From: Sporomusaceae bacterium FL31
GTDB lineage: Bacteria > Bacillota > Negativicutes > DSM-1736 > Dendrosporobacteraceae
Direction: 5' to 3'
Length of the DNA stretch: 64,000 bases
NCBI GenBank assembly: GCA_003990955.1
Contig: BIFV01000010.1
Location: 1 to 64,000 of the forward strand
The notes beneath the pieces are model-generated. The model had not been told where the DNA came from and made no database searches. It worked only from the letters and a program-made list of their open reading frames with translations. The position numbers and the translations under genes are program-made. Each line of letters starts with the position of its first letter. Position 1 is the first letter of the stretch. Positions 36,272 to 44,477 of the stretch are shown here, in pieces.

Positions 36272-36775
36272 TTACTTTTGCGTAGCTACTTCACGTTTTT
36301 TTGCTGATAAAGAGTTGACTCTCAGGCGCAATACATGAATCCGAGGTACTACTTGGTGCTGAAAATGATAGTTATCTTTACCTTCTTGAACATCATACTG
36401 CTGCAGCATTGTTTGTAATGCCGCAAATTTTTCTTCTTCTGCTACATATTCGATCGTTCCAGTTCCCATAACACATTCAAATTCCATCGTGCATTCACAG
36501 GCACCTACCTGAGGACCGGTCACGATGCCATGAATATCTTCCATAACGAAACTGACTTTGTTATCCTTTTTGATTAAGTCATGTTTTCTGCCCTCTTTAG
36601 CACCATGAAAATAAATATTCACTTCGTTGTTCTCGTTAACTTCTATACCAAAAGTCATCGGAACTACATATGGATACTCATCATCAAAAAATGCTACATG
36701 GCAGACTTTGCAACACTTCATGACTTTTAGAATATGATCAAAGCCGGTAATTTCACGGTCTTTTCTTCTCATCAT
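36272..36775 (-). CDS. NimA-like FMN-binding protein
   Basis: A 167-residue split-barrel flavoprotein of the pyridoxamine oxidase-like/NimA group: MRRKDREI start with Arg-Arg-Lys, a CCKVCHVAFFDDEYPYVVPM strand pair, IYFHGAKEGRKHDLIKKDNKV (FMN phosphate region) and FECVMGTGTIEYV. Nim proteins reduce nitroimidazoles, but most relatives are uncharacterised. The ATG at 36775 follows GGAG; the GTG at 36781 overlaps that site. Monocistronic. The Cys-rich VMKCCKVCH segment is a common feature in anaerobe members. Confidence 0.85.
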   Translation of the reverse strand: MMRRKDREITGFDHILKVMKCCKVCHVAFFDDEYPYVVPMTFGIEVNENNEVNIYFHGAKEGRKHDLIKKDNKVSFVMEDIHGIVTGPQVGACECTMEFECVMGTGTIEYVAEEEKFAALQTMLQQYDVQEGKDNYHFQHQVVPRIHVLRLRVNSLSAKKREVATQK

Positions 36776-36956
36776 GATCACTCCAAATTTCTATAAGCTC
36801 ATTCCGTTTCTTACTATGATTACTATTATTATACACTTTCCAGCATGGACTGATCTATTAAAAAGAACCTTGCTGCTTCGACTTAGAACCTAGTCCCATT
36901 GGCTGTATATTCTACAATCGGTGGAAAAAACATTTGCACATAACATACAATAACAT

Positions 36957-37049
36957 AAAAACGGCAAGGCTCATAATTCCTGAAGCCTTGCCGTTGCTAT
37001 ATTTATTATGATGTGCCTGGGACAAACCGAACCACCGGTCGCTGGTTAG
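36957..37049 (-). repeat. tRNA-Arg-derived composite repeat, copy A
   Basis: CGGCAAGGC hairpin at 36957-36995 followed by a diverged tRNA-Arg 3' part at 37009-37049 (TGTGCCTGGGACAAACCGAA then CCACCGGTCGCTGGTTAG). The AACCGTCCCC box is missing, though a decayed AAAAAGAACC appears at 36860. The oldest-looking or most eroded of the longer copies. Confidence 0.65.
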
Positions 37050-37052
37050 AAA

Positions 37053-37256
37053 TTAGGCCTTGTCTATTTTATCGTCAGATTCAGCTTCTAATACGTCTTC
37101 TATACCACCCTCAAGATGCGTTTCGGTATATTTGATAGGGTTTTCAACTGCTCCGTGAGATTTCAGTTCGTTGTACAATGCTTGCCTTTTATCAAGAGGT
37201 AGTTTTTGAACGAATGGGTTAAGTCGTGACCATTCGTCGAAATGATCCTTAGACAT
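37053..37256 (-). CDS. Hypothetical 67-residue acidic protein
   Basis: Start ATG after a perfect AAAAAGGAGGTGCC ribosome site. Soluble, helical, with FVQKLPLDKRQALYNELK and an acidic C-terminus (DVLEAESDDKIDK). No family recognised. Monocistronic. Its stop codon is four bases from the end of composite repeat copy A, so the repeat may carry its terminator. Confidence 0.6.
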   Translation of the reverse strand: MSKDHFDEWSRLNPFVQKLPLDKRQALYNELKSHGAVENPIKYTETHLEGGIEDVLEAESDDKIDKA

Positions 37257-37423
37257 ATGGCACCTCCTTTTTAATACTTATAGTTAATATGTCCAAAAGT
37301 ATGGTTTAAAACCCTTATCATTTTGATCTCTAAAGCATACTTTTGTCACCCTATTGATCACAATAAACGAAGCTTATAATAACGGCAGTTAGACCATTCA
37401 TTAGAAAGTTTGTATTTACAGGG

Positions 37424-37594
37424 TTAAATTCCCCGCGTTTTTTTGATCCCGATCTTCCAACTTTTTATTTCGAGATGGTTTGTCGGCTTCTGAAAGATAC
37501 TTTTCTGGGTATGAACAATTGAGTAAATATAGAATCCTATGAGAAGTACTGAACCGCCTGATACAAAAAGAACATAATACATCCAATGATCCAT
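37424..37594 (-). CDS. Small single-span membrane protein under c-di-GMP riboswitch
   Basis: A 56-residue ORF not obvious from length alone. The ATG at 37594 follows AAGGAGGA at 6 nt. It starts MDHWMYYVLFVSGG, continues with one hydrophobic span (VLLIGFYIYSIV, residues ~16-27) and ends in a basic tail (KSWKIGIKKTRGI). An ORF in another frame over the same DNA (37416-37646) has poor composition. It is the first gene after the GEMM-I riboswitch and its terminator, so cyclic di-GMP should control it. Family and function unknown; a small membrane regulator is possible. Confidence 0.65.
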   Translation of the reverse strand: MDHWMYYVLFVSGGSVLLIGFYIYSIVHTQKSIFQKPTNHLEIKSWKIGIKKTRGI

Positions 37595-37624
37595 ACATGC
37601 TCCTCCTTAAACAATTCATTTTCG

Positions 37625-37661
37625 GCAAAAGAAAACACCCGTCCAAAAAGACAGACGGGTG
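37625..37661 (-). terminator. Riboswitch expression-platform terminator
   Basis: CACCCGTC and GACGGGTG form the stem, followed on the minus strand by TTTTCTTTT. It sits between the GEMM aptamer and the small membrane gene. An AATCC/GGATT hairpin at 37671-37686 lies between aptamer and terminator and may be the switching element. Confidence 0.85.
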
Positions 37662-37685
37662 CTAAAATACAATCCTGTACTGGAT

Positions 37686-37765
37686 TGAGCAACCTGGCAG
37701 TCATAGACGATTTGTCCTTAAACCCATAGCTTTGCGTCCTTATCTTTCGATCAAGTTTGCCAAAA
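37686..37765 (-). promoter_or_regulatory. Cyclic di-GMP-I (GEMM) riboswitch aptamer
   Basis: On the minus strand the conserved GEMM-I blocks follow in order: GGCAAACTTGATCGAAAG (P1b start and GAAA tetraloop), GGACGCAAAGCTATGGG with the invariant GACGCAAAGC, a TTTAAGG, and GACTGCCAGGTTGC, the tetraloop-receptor side. GNRA loop and receptor are both present, so the fold should be intact. A promoter with -35 TTGACA and -10 TAGAAT lies 20-50 nt upstream and a terminator downstream. Confidence 0.93.
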
Positions 37766-37784
37766 AATTCTATTAATTTTCTAG

Positions 37785-37814
37785 ATTCTACACCAATTGT
37801 CCAATAAATGTCAA
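37785..37814 (-). promoter_or_regulatory. Sigma-A promoter of riboswitch transcript
   Basis: On the minus strand TTGACA (37809-37814), an 18-bp spacer, then TAGAAT (37785-37790). Start of transcription would fall about 12 nt before the aptamer. Confidence 0.65.
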
Positions 37815-37883
37815 TATTTTTTAGGACTAAAGTCATGCTCGATTAAAATTATATCCGCACAAAGTCCTATTTGTCATCTGAAA

Positions 37884-37995
37884 ATATGAAAAAGCTGCCG
37901 GTGAAGATTTCCGAACAGCTTCTCAATCCAAAAATATCTAGCTTCTTCATCAAATAAATAGATATAAGTGCCATCAGCGTATCACGGGAACGGCT
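37884..37995 (-). pseudogene. Possible gene remnant
   Basis: One minus-strand frame reads YLFDEEARYFWIEKLFGN then LHRQLFHIFR and a stop, with good protein-like composition but no start codon or ribosome site and a stop immediately upstream. A hairpin (AAGCTG with CAGCTT) overlaps it at 37893-37922. Could be the tail of a lost gene. Confidence 0.25.
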
Positions 37996-38031
37996 TCAAC
38001 GGCATTTGAGCTCTCTCTAATCTATCATATC

Positions 38032-38082
38032 ATTCTGTCACCAGAGCCGTCCCCGTGACAGAATATCGTGACAGAATATCGT
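38032..38082 (+). repeat. Diverged box with nested inverted and direct repeats
   Basis: ATTCTGTCAC and GTGACAGAAT flank CAGAGCCGTCCCC, and GTGACAGAATATC is repeated in tandem right after. A relative of the AACCGTCCCC box. It lies 50 nt before the DUF421 gene. Confidence 0.5.
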
Positions 38083-38129
38083 TACATATATCGTACAAAC
38101 TATTGTAAGCATAGCTCGGGAGGAATTTC

Positions 38130-38864
38130 ATGATCAACTTAGACCATGTTTACGAAGCGATATGGCATACTCTCATTAGTTTTATTTATCTCCTCTTTCT
38201 CACCCGAATCATGGGACGTAAACAAATCGCACAACTGACATTTTTTGATTATGTCACTGGAATTTCAATCGGATCAATTGCCGCAGTGGTAGCAGTTGAT
38301 CAATCTATTGAACTAGATGTTCTTATCGCCAGTTTATCTGTCTGGACTATATGTATGATGATCACAAATTTTTTAACTAAAAATAGTGTTCCAGCTCGTA
38401 AAATAATCGATAGTCACCCAGTAGTGGTCATTCATAATGGGAAAATTCTTGAAGAACAATTGGGTCGAATGCACTACAATATTGACGACTTATTAATGCA
38501 ATTACGAATACAGAGTGTTTTTGATCCAAGTGAAGTTGAACTAGGTATTATGGAACCCAATGGGGAATTAAGCGTAAAAAAAAGACCGCAGTTTTCTACA
38601 GTAACAAACCAAGACTTAAATATCATTCGATCAGAATCGTTAGCCTCTGAATTCACAGGCAGGCAGCTTGTTGTTGACGGTATAGTGATAGATAAAGAGT
38701 TAAAAACTCTCGGGGTATCCACGCAATGGTTAGTTGACCAGCTTAAACTACAAGGTGTAGTAGATATCACAGACATTCTAGTAGCAAGTATCAAGCCTGA
38801 TGGCACATTATATATAGACAAAAAAATAGACAACTTGAATCCGATACTTAACCACGAAAATTAG
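38130..38864 (+). CDS. DUF421 (YetF-type) membrane protein
   Basis: A 244-residue YetF-type protein: three N-terminal spans (FIYLLFLTRIMGRKQIAQLT joins the first and the conserved GRKQ-x-x-x-LT loop; DYVTGISIGSIAAVVA is the second), then two cytoplasmic beta-rich repeats (RKIIDSHPVVVIHNGKILEE and LVVDGIVIDKELKTLG). Members sit in spore or cell membranes and their role is uncertain. GGGAGGAATTTC precedes the ATG. Monocistronic, with a composite repeat after it. Confidence 0.9.
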   Translation: MINLDHVYEAIWHTLISFIYLLFLTRIMGRKQIAQLTFFDYVTGISIGSIAAVVAVDQSIELDVLIASLSVWTICMMITNFLTKNSVPARKIIDSHPVVVIHNGKILEEQLGRMHYNIDDLLMQLRIQSVFDPSEVELGIMEPNGELSVKKRPQFSTVTNQDLNIIRSESLASEFTGRQLVVDGIVIDKELKTLGVSTQWLVDQLKLQGVVDITDILVASIKPDGTLYIDKKIDNLNPILNHEN

Positions 38865-38980
38865 TGCTGAAATTGGCATCTATTTATGACATTTCATAGC
38901 TATAATAGCTTTATCAAACTTGAAATGGTAAAATTCTAGCACAACAATTCTCTAATCGTTCTCCATAAACAGCGCAGTAA

Positions 38981-39050
38981 TGGCAAGGTTCAGAAATTCT
39001 GAAGCCTTGCCGTTACTATATTGCCTGAAAGAAATTGAACCAACGGTTAT
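38981..39050 (-). repeat. tRNA-Arg-derived composite repeat, copy B
   Basis: Hairpin GGCAAGGTTCAGAAATTC / TGAAGCCTTGCC at 38981-39012, then a shortened tRNA-Arg piece (TTGCCTGAAAGAAATTGAAC, CAACGGTTAT). Linker and box not recognisable. Probably ends the DUF421 transcript. Confidence 0.6.
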
Positions 39051-39220
39051 ATTAGACAAAATAGGGAATACTAGCCCTGTTCGAGAAATTCTGTAAAGAA
39101 TTATTCTAAGCAAGACTACTTTATTAAATCTTACGCAGGAAATTCGACAGAAAATTCGAAATAATCATCATGGCATGATTTAGTGCCATAATTTACTAAA
39201 CTTAAAGGAGTGGCTTACCT

Positions 39221-40879
39221 TTGGAAAACTCTATGTTTTGCTATCAATGTGAACAAACTTTTGGCGGAAAAGGCTGTACAAAAAGCGGCGTTTGCGGCAA
39301 AACTCCAGAAATTGCAAACTTGCAAGATTTATTAATCTACCAACTAAAAGGGATCTCCTGCTATGCCAAAGAGCTGATCGATCAAAAGAAAACCATTGAC
39401 CAAAAAGTAGTCAAATTTGTAGAAAACTCCTTGTTTACGACCTTAACCAACGTGAATTTCGACGTTGACGTCCATTTGCGCTTACTGCAAGAGTCTCAAA
39501 AGATAAAAGAAACCTTGAGAAATCAAGCCCCCCAGAAGCACTATCCCGATGCAGCGACCTACAATCTAAGCGACACGAAAGAATCAAGGCTTCAAGATTC
39601 CGTAAAAGCAGGCATTATGTATGATCAGACTTTGGACGCTGACATACGCTCCTTGCGTTCTACCATCCTATATGGCTTGAAAGGCATCAGTGCTTACGGA
39701 CATCAGGCAAGATTCATCAACTACAAGAGCGAGCTAGTCGATCACTTTTATTTTCAAGGTCTGGAAGCCACAACCAATGACAAGCTAAACCTCGAAGATT
39801 TAATTCGCATGACCATGCGCGCTGGTAATATCAGCGTAGAAGTTATGAGACTGCTGGATGAAGCAAATACAACAAAATTTGATAATCCCTCTCCGCACAG
39901 TGTCAATGTCAATCCCCAAAAAGGTCCCTTCATTATTGTTTCCGGCCATGACCTGCATGATTTAGAAATGCTGCTCGAACAAACCAAAGGCAAAGGCATC
40001 AATATCTACACCCATGGTGAAATGCTGCCAGCCCACGGTTATCCATCATTAAAAAAATATCCGCATTTAGTTGGTAACTATGGCTCAGCTTGGCAAAACC
40101 AACAGCAAGAATTTGACAACTTACCAGGCTGCGTATTAATGACCACCAACTGTCTCATGCGTCCCCGGGAAACTTATAAAGATCGCATTTTCACCACCAA
40201 CGTGGTTGGCTGGGAAGGCGTAAAAAATATTAAAGTCTCTGAAGACGGCACCAAAGACTTCAGTGAAATTATTGCCAAAGCGCTAGCGCTCGGCGGCTTC
40301 ACAGACAACCAGGAAGCTCAGGAAATCCTTGTTGGCTTTGGCCATCATGCAACTTTGTCCCACGCGGGAACAATTGTCAATGCTGTCAAAGCAGGCCAAG
40401 TAAACCATTTCTTCCTGATTGGCGGCTGTGACGGAGCACGGCCAGGCCGCAACTATTATACGGAATTTGCCCAGCAAGTTCCGCAAGACTGCATTATTCT
40501 GACTTTGGCGTGTGGTAAGTATCGGTTCAATAAACTGGATTTCGGAACAGTGGCTGGTCTCCCCCGCTTATTGGATATTGGTCAATGTAATGATGCCTAT
40601 TCGGCAGTCCGAATCGCTACTGCTTTAGCGGATGCATTCGATACTGATGTAAACTCGCTGCCGCTTTCCATTGTGCTTTCCTGGTATGAACAAAAAGCAG
40701 TGGCTGACTTATTAGCGCTGCTATCACTGGGAATCAAGGGCATGCTTTTGGGGCCAAGCCTGCCGGCTTTCCTCTCGCCAAACGTATTGCAATATCTGGT
40801 CGAAACATTCGATATCAGGCCTATCAGCACCCCAGAAGATGATTTAAAGAGTTTACTTAAACAGACCGTAACTGTCTAG
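39221..40879 (+). CDS. hcp: Hybrid cluster protein (hydroxylamine/NO reductase)
   Basis: A 552-residue Hcp of the usual length for anaerobes. The N-terminal cluster Cys pattern is CYQCEQTFGGKGCTKSGVCG; the hybrid-cluster ligands lie in GHDLHDLE (His), TTNCLMRP (Cys), GCDGARP (Cys) and LACGKYRFN (Cys), with AWQNQQ nearby. Hcp reduces nitric oxide or hydroxylamine and protects anaerobes from nitrosative stress. The start is a TTG 10 nt after AAAGGAG; the ATG four codons later has poorer spacing. No hcr reductase gene follows. Monocistronic, ended by the hairpin at 40905. Confidence 0.95.
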   Translation: MENSMFCYQCEQTFGGKGCTKSGVCGKTPEIANLQDLLIYQLKGISCYAKELIDQKKTIDQKVVKFVENSLFTTLTNVNFDVDVHLRLLQESQKIKETLRNQAPQKHYPDAATYNLSDTKESRLQDSVKAGIMYDQTLDADIRSLRSTILYGLKGISAYGHQARFINYKSELVDHFYFQGLEATTNDKLNLEDLIRMTMRAGNISVEVMRLLDEANTTKFDNPSPHSVNVNPQKGPFIIVSGHDLHDLEMLLEQTKGKGINIYTHGEMLPAHGYPSLKKYPHLVGNYGSAWQNQQQEFDNLPGCVLMTTNCLMRPRETYKDRIFTTNVVGWEGVKNIKVSEDGTKDFSEIIAKALALGGFTDNQEAQEILVGFGHHATLSHAGTIVNAVKAGQVNHFFLIGGCDGARPGRNYYTEFAQQVPQDCIILTLACGKYRFNKLDFGTVAGLPRLLDIGQCNDAYSAVRIATALADAFDTDVNSLPLSIVLSWYEQKAVADLLALLSLGIKGMLLGPSLPAFLSPNVLQYLVETFDIRPISTPEDDLKSLLKQTVTV

Positions 40880-40904
40880 ATCGATTTATCAATAAACAGC
40901 AGCA

Positions 40905-40942
40905 CCAAACGGCAAGACCCAGAAATCTGGGTCTTGCCGTTT
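40905..40942 (+). terminator. Perfect CGGCAAG-type terminator of hcp
   Basis: CAAACGGCAAGACCCAGA and its exact complement with an AATC-type loop. The stem differs from other family members at several paired positions with both partners changed. Confidence 0.88.
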
Positions 40943-41191
40943 GTGATTCTACCACTTCCCTGTCATAAGCCCACCCATGCATAAGCCCTGCAATTCTTGA
41001 TCACGATACCCTTTGCTCTCCAAGCTTTAATTAAACTTAGAGTTTGCAAGTGCTTTCCGCAAGTAAATCGACTAAGCAGCTCTGTCCATCCATAAAATTA
41101 CGAATTATCCAATAGAAGGAAAAGTAAATTGTTTTATAGAAAAAACAACCTATGTAATAACCTGTAAATCAACTTATAATTAGGAGAAATT
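40943..41191. other. Intergenic, no clear feature
   Basis: Promoter region of the histidine kinase gene. No dyad or ORF worth reporting; ATTAGGAG at 41179 is the ribosome site. Confidence 0.4.
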
Positions 41192-42856
41192 ATGGATTAT
41201 GTTCATGTATCAATAATCACCTCAACAATTGGCACCGCTTCCATAGTTCTCGTCTACATATATTTGTATGTACTCTATCGCCATCGCTACATGGGGATAT
41301 GGGCTCTTGGCTGGCTTCTCCTACTTTCACGTTATATCCTATTTGATCTAGGGCTGCTCCCTTGGAAGCAGTCTGCCTTAGGTTTAATCACCTATCAAAT
41401 GATGATTATCATCAGTATACTGCTATTTGTCTGGGCTACTCATCTCTTTATCAACAAAAAGCTTAGCAACTGGTGGGTATACGGAACTGCCCTTGTCTCT
41501 TGCCTTAGCATAATGATAAATATTCTATCTTCATCGTTAACTTATAAATTGTTTCTCCCCATCTATTTTGGCTGCACTGTATGTATATGGATTGGAATAA
41601 CCTTTATACGCAATGTACAACTACTAAAAATCGGCCGTTTAATTACCGGCTATTCTTACATCTTATGGAGCCTGCTCAATATTCTTGCACCGATTATCCT
41701 TAGTGGTTCATGGACTCTCCCCTGGGCTCACTCTATTGGAGGTTTGTTACGTCTGTTCATAGCTGTTGGCACCTTGCTGGTATACTTTGAAAACACTAGA
41801 ACAGCTTTAGCAAATACAGAAAAGAAATACCGTTTATTGGCAGAGAATGCTGCTGACATCATCTATTCTTATCAAATTTTGCCTGAGGCAAAACTCGAAT
41901 ATATCAGTTCATCTGTTTTGACAGTCACCGGTTACTCTCCTGAAGAATATTATGCCGACAATCATTTAGTTTTGACTTTGATTCATCCTGACGATCATTG
42001 CTTATTTGAAGAATTTATTCATAATCTTCCTAAATCGCTTGAATCACCCCTGACATTGCGGCTGCTTCGAAAAGACAAAACAACCCTATGGCTAGAACAA
42101 AAATTTAACTCTATTTATGATGAAAATAATAAGCTTATCGCATTACATGGAATTACTCGTGATATTACAACTCGAAAAAACTTAGAAAAAATATCCTCCA
42201 TGCTAGACCGCATGAATGTAGTAGGTAGTATGGCAGCCACAGTTGCTCATGAAATTAGAAATCCTATGACGACTGTACGTGGCTACTTGCAAGTTATGGG
42301 AAGAAGAGAAAAATACCAAGCCGATAAAGAAATTTTCAATTTGATGATTGCAGAAATTGATAGAGCCAATTCAATTATTCGTGAATATCTTTCTTTGTCA
42401 CGAGAAAAACGAGCAAATTTAGAGCAAAGCTCGTTAAACAGTATTATTGATGCCTTATTTCCCTTAATCCAGGCAGATGCTAATTCTTCAAAAGTAGTTG
42501 TATCGCTTGACCTTGCCGCTATTCCCGAACTATCGCTAGATGAAAATGAAATCCGACAACTGTTGTTAAATCTAATACGCAATAGTATTGAAGCAATGCC
42601 AAACGGTGGTAATTTAGCTATCCATACATTTCAAGAAGATAACCAGGTTGTTTTATCGGTCAGTGACCAAGGAACAGGAATTCCCTCCCACATTCTGGAT
42701 CAATTAGGTATACCCTTTATTACTACTAAGGACACGGGGACAGGGTTAGGGCTTGCCATATGCTATCAAATAGCCCATAGGCATAATGCCAAAATTAAAA
42801 TTAGTACCCACCCTGAAGGCACTACATTTTTTGTTTACTTTAGTCTTCCAATTTGA
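41192..42856 (+). CDS. PAS-domain membrane histidine kinase
   Basis: A 554-residue kinase: about seven spans in residues ~5-200, a PAS domain (~215-330; YRLLAENAADIIYSYQI and HPDDHCLFEEF), then HisKA with VAHEIRNPMTTVRGYLQVMG (phospho-acceptor His in AHEIRNP, near 357) and HATPase with NLIRNSIEAMPNGG, DQGTGIP and TGLGLAIC. It resembles sporulation kinases such as KinB/KinD, which lack an adjacent response regulator, as here. AGGAG precedes the ATG. The following gene is a GNAT-cNMP fusion. Ligand unknown. Confidence 0.92.
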   Translation: MDYVHVSIITSTIGTASIVLVYIYLYVLYRHRYMGIWALGWLLLLSRYILFDLGLLPWKQSALGLITYQMMIIISILLFVWATHLFINKKLSNWWVYGTALVSCLSIMINILSSSLTYKLFLPIYFGCTVCIWIGITFIRNVQLLKIGRLITGYSYILWSLLNILAPIILSGSWTLPWAHSIGGLLRLFIAVGTLLVYFENTRTALANTEKKYRLLAENAADIIYSYQILPEAKLEYISSSVLTVTGYSPEEYYADNHLVLTLIHPDDHCLFEEFIHNLPKSLESPLTLRLLRKDKTTLWLEQKFNSIYDENNKLIALHGITRDITTRKNLEKISSMLDRMNVVGSMAATVAHEIRNPMTTVRGYLQVMGRREKYQADKEIFNLMIAEIDRANSIIREYLSLSREKRANLEQSSLNSIIDALFPLIQADANSSKVVVSLDLAAIPELSLDENEIRQLLLNLIRNSIEAMPNGGNLAIHTFQEDNQVVLSVSDQGTGIPSHILDQLGIPFITTKDTGTGLGLAICYQIAHRHNAKIKISTHPEGTTFFVYFSLPI

Positions 42857-42875
42857 TAGGTTGATAAATGAAGTT

Positions 42876-42923
42876 AGCCCTTTTTCAGCGAGTAACGCAA
42901 TACTCCTGAAAAAGGGCTTTTTC
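42876..42923 (+). terminator. Terminator of histidine kinase gene
   Basis: AGCCCTTTTTCAG and CTGAAAAAGGGCT around a 17-nt loop, then TTTTTC. Confidence 0.88.
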
Positions 42924-43017
42924 TTATACTCAATTTTTCTATAAATTTACCTTTATCGCCAAAGTTTTACATTTTTTATAGGAGTTACTGCTGTTCTTTC
43001 CGTATCTCTCTCAATAC

Positions 43018-43042
43018 GGAGGTGATCACTATGAAGACGTAA
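43018..43042 (+). other. Three-codon minicistron with perfect Shine-Dalgarno
   Basis: ACGGAGGTGATCACT matches the full 16S anti-Shine-Dalgarno stretch and is followed by ATG AAG ACG TAA (MKT-stop) at 43031-43042, 53 nt before the GNAT-cNMP fusion gene. Either a leader peptide or the remnant of a truncated gene. Confidence 0.4.
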
Positions 43043-43094
43043 TAGGTCACTGCAAAGATCTTATTCCAAAAATTTTAATACAAGGAGAGATATT

Positions 43095-44216
43095 ATGACA
43101 ACTACCAATCAAGAATCAATTCATATTGGCCTCGCCACCACTACTGCAGAAAAAAAGGAAATATACCATTTCCGTTATCAGATATATATTGAGGAAATGT
43201 CCAGACCAATTGCGAAAGTAGATCATGCGAATAAGCTATTATATGACGAATTTGATGAATGGGGTATCCTATTACATGCCAAAATTGGCTCAGAACTAAT
43301 TGCCACTGCACGTATCAATATTGGTACGATCCACGACTTTCCACAAAACGAAGTAGAATTTTTGTCATTAGACAGATTCCAAAATTGTTATGCAGATGGT
43401 AAAGATCATAAATTTGCCTTAACTACAAAAATAATGATATCTCCCACTCAGCGGAGTTCACAAACATTTTACCTGCTGTTAGCAAAATGCTATGAACTTT
43501 GCTGCCTTCATGATGTCCAATTCATGTTTGGCATCTGCAATTTACATTTGATTCGACTTTACGAGAAACTTGGTACCCAGCGCTATTGCAAAAATACATT
43601 TCTTCCAGACTACGGATTATTAACTCCTATTGTCTTGCTTATCGATGACATTCAACATTTACACACGATACGCTCCCCGCTCTACCGCGTAGCACGCAGA
43701 AGAGACACAGTGAACACTCAGTCCGCAGAATGGTTCCATACAAACTTTATCAAGCCCTCACCCATTATTAATAGTCAGTTTATCACAGAAGAAGAGTTGT
43801 GGAGCATGTTATGTGAACGTTTAGCCGCACCCCCAACTGAAGCCATAAGAATACTAAATAATTTATCAATTATAGAAGCAAAAAAATTCCTCCACAGTTG
43901 CAGCAGCTATGTCCCATGCGATGCAGGTAATTTAATTACGACTCAAGGGGATATCAGCTATAGCTACAATGTGCTCCTCTCTGGCCAATTAAAGTCTTTA
44001 ACCTTTTTAAATCCTGTCAAAGAATATCACATAAGAGGGTGCCACTTTGGTGCAAACGGATTGACAGAGCACACTAAACATACAGAAGACATTACCGCTA
44101 TTGACTCATCTGAAATATTGGCACTATCCGGTATTTCCTTTCAAAAATTTTCTTACTCACATCCGGAAATTGCTCATAAGATTGTACAAAATATTATCAA
44201 CCTGCACCGTATCTAG
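43095..44216 (+). CDS. GNAT acyltransferase fused to cNMP-binding domain
   Basis: A 373-residue fusion. Residues ~5-195 resemble the autoinducer-synthase/N-acyl amino acid synthase branch of GNAT enzymes (YHFRYQIYIEEM, ELIATARINIG, KIMISPTQRSSQTFYLLLAK, YEKLGTQRYCKN). Residues ~255-370 form a cyclic nucleotide-binding-type beta barrel (VPCDAGNLITTQGDIS, YNVLLSGQLKSL, then helices SHPEIAHKIVQNI), but the phosphate-binding Arg of cAMP sites (PRTA) is replaced by THKHTEDIT-like sequence, so the ligand may differ. It could make an acylated metabolite under allosteric control. CAAGGAGAG precedes the ATG. Next to the kinase gene, possibly related in signalling. Confidence 0.75.
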   Translation: MTTTNQESIHIGLATTTAEKKEIYHFRYQIYIEEMSRPIAKVDHANKLLYDEFDEWGILLHAKIGSELIATARINIGTIHDFPQNEVEFLSLDRFQNCYADGKDHKFALTTKIMISPTQRSSQTFYLLLAKCYELCCLHDVQFMFGICNLHLIRLYEKLGTQRYCKNTFLPDYGLLTPIVLLIDDIQHLHTIRSPLYRVARRRDTVNTQSAEWFHTNFIKPSPIINSQFITEEELWSMLCERLAAPPTEAIRILNNLSIIEAKKFLHSCSSYVPCDAGNLITTQGDISYSYNVLLSGQLKSLTFLNPVKEYHIRGCHFGANGLTEHTKHTEDITAIDSSEILALSGISFQKFSYSHPEIAHKIVQNIINLHRI

Positions 44217-44339
44217 TGAATTAAAATCCGCCTTATATTATTAATCTAGTTATTACAAGGTGAGCTTCAAGATAACGTCCAGTGCTTACAGCTAAACTTT
44301 ACTAGTTTATCCACACAAATAAACTACCGCAACAGCACA

Positions 44340-44470
44340 AAACGGCAAGGCTCAGAAATCCTGAACCTTGCCGTTATTCTTTTTACCAAAGCGCGCCTGA
44401 GAAAACTCAAGCCATCGACCAACGATTTATTATTTAATCCCTGCCAAAGGGGACGGTTCCTTTTGACAGG
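44340..44470 (-). repeat. tRNA-Arg-derived composite repeat, copy C
   Basis: Hairpin 44340-44375, tRNA-Arg 3' part 44388-44428 (GCGCGCCTGAGAAAACTCAA, GCCATCGACCAACG), linker ATTTATTATTTAA, then at 44440-44470 the box in inverted orientation (GGGGACGGTTCCTTTTGACA) inside its own palindrome CCTGCC...GACAGG. Lies between convergent genes. Confidence 0.85.
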
Positions 44471-44477
44471 TTAGTTA

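Noticed and set aside
37049..37053. Additional tRNA genes suggested by TTCGAAC-like motifs at 37 to 53 kb
   Set aside because: All are 3'-half fragments without D arm or 5' acceptor strand; only 54081-54157 is complete.
37416..37646. 76-residue minus-strand ORF
   Set aside because: Other frame of the 56-residue membrane protein gene; high Ser/Cys/Arg content, and its start overlaps the terminator.
37537..37836. 99-residue minus-strand ORF
   Set aside because: It overlaps the GEMM riboswitch, its promoter and terminator; no ribosome site, poor composition.
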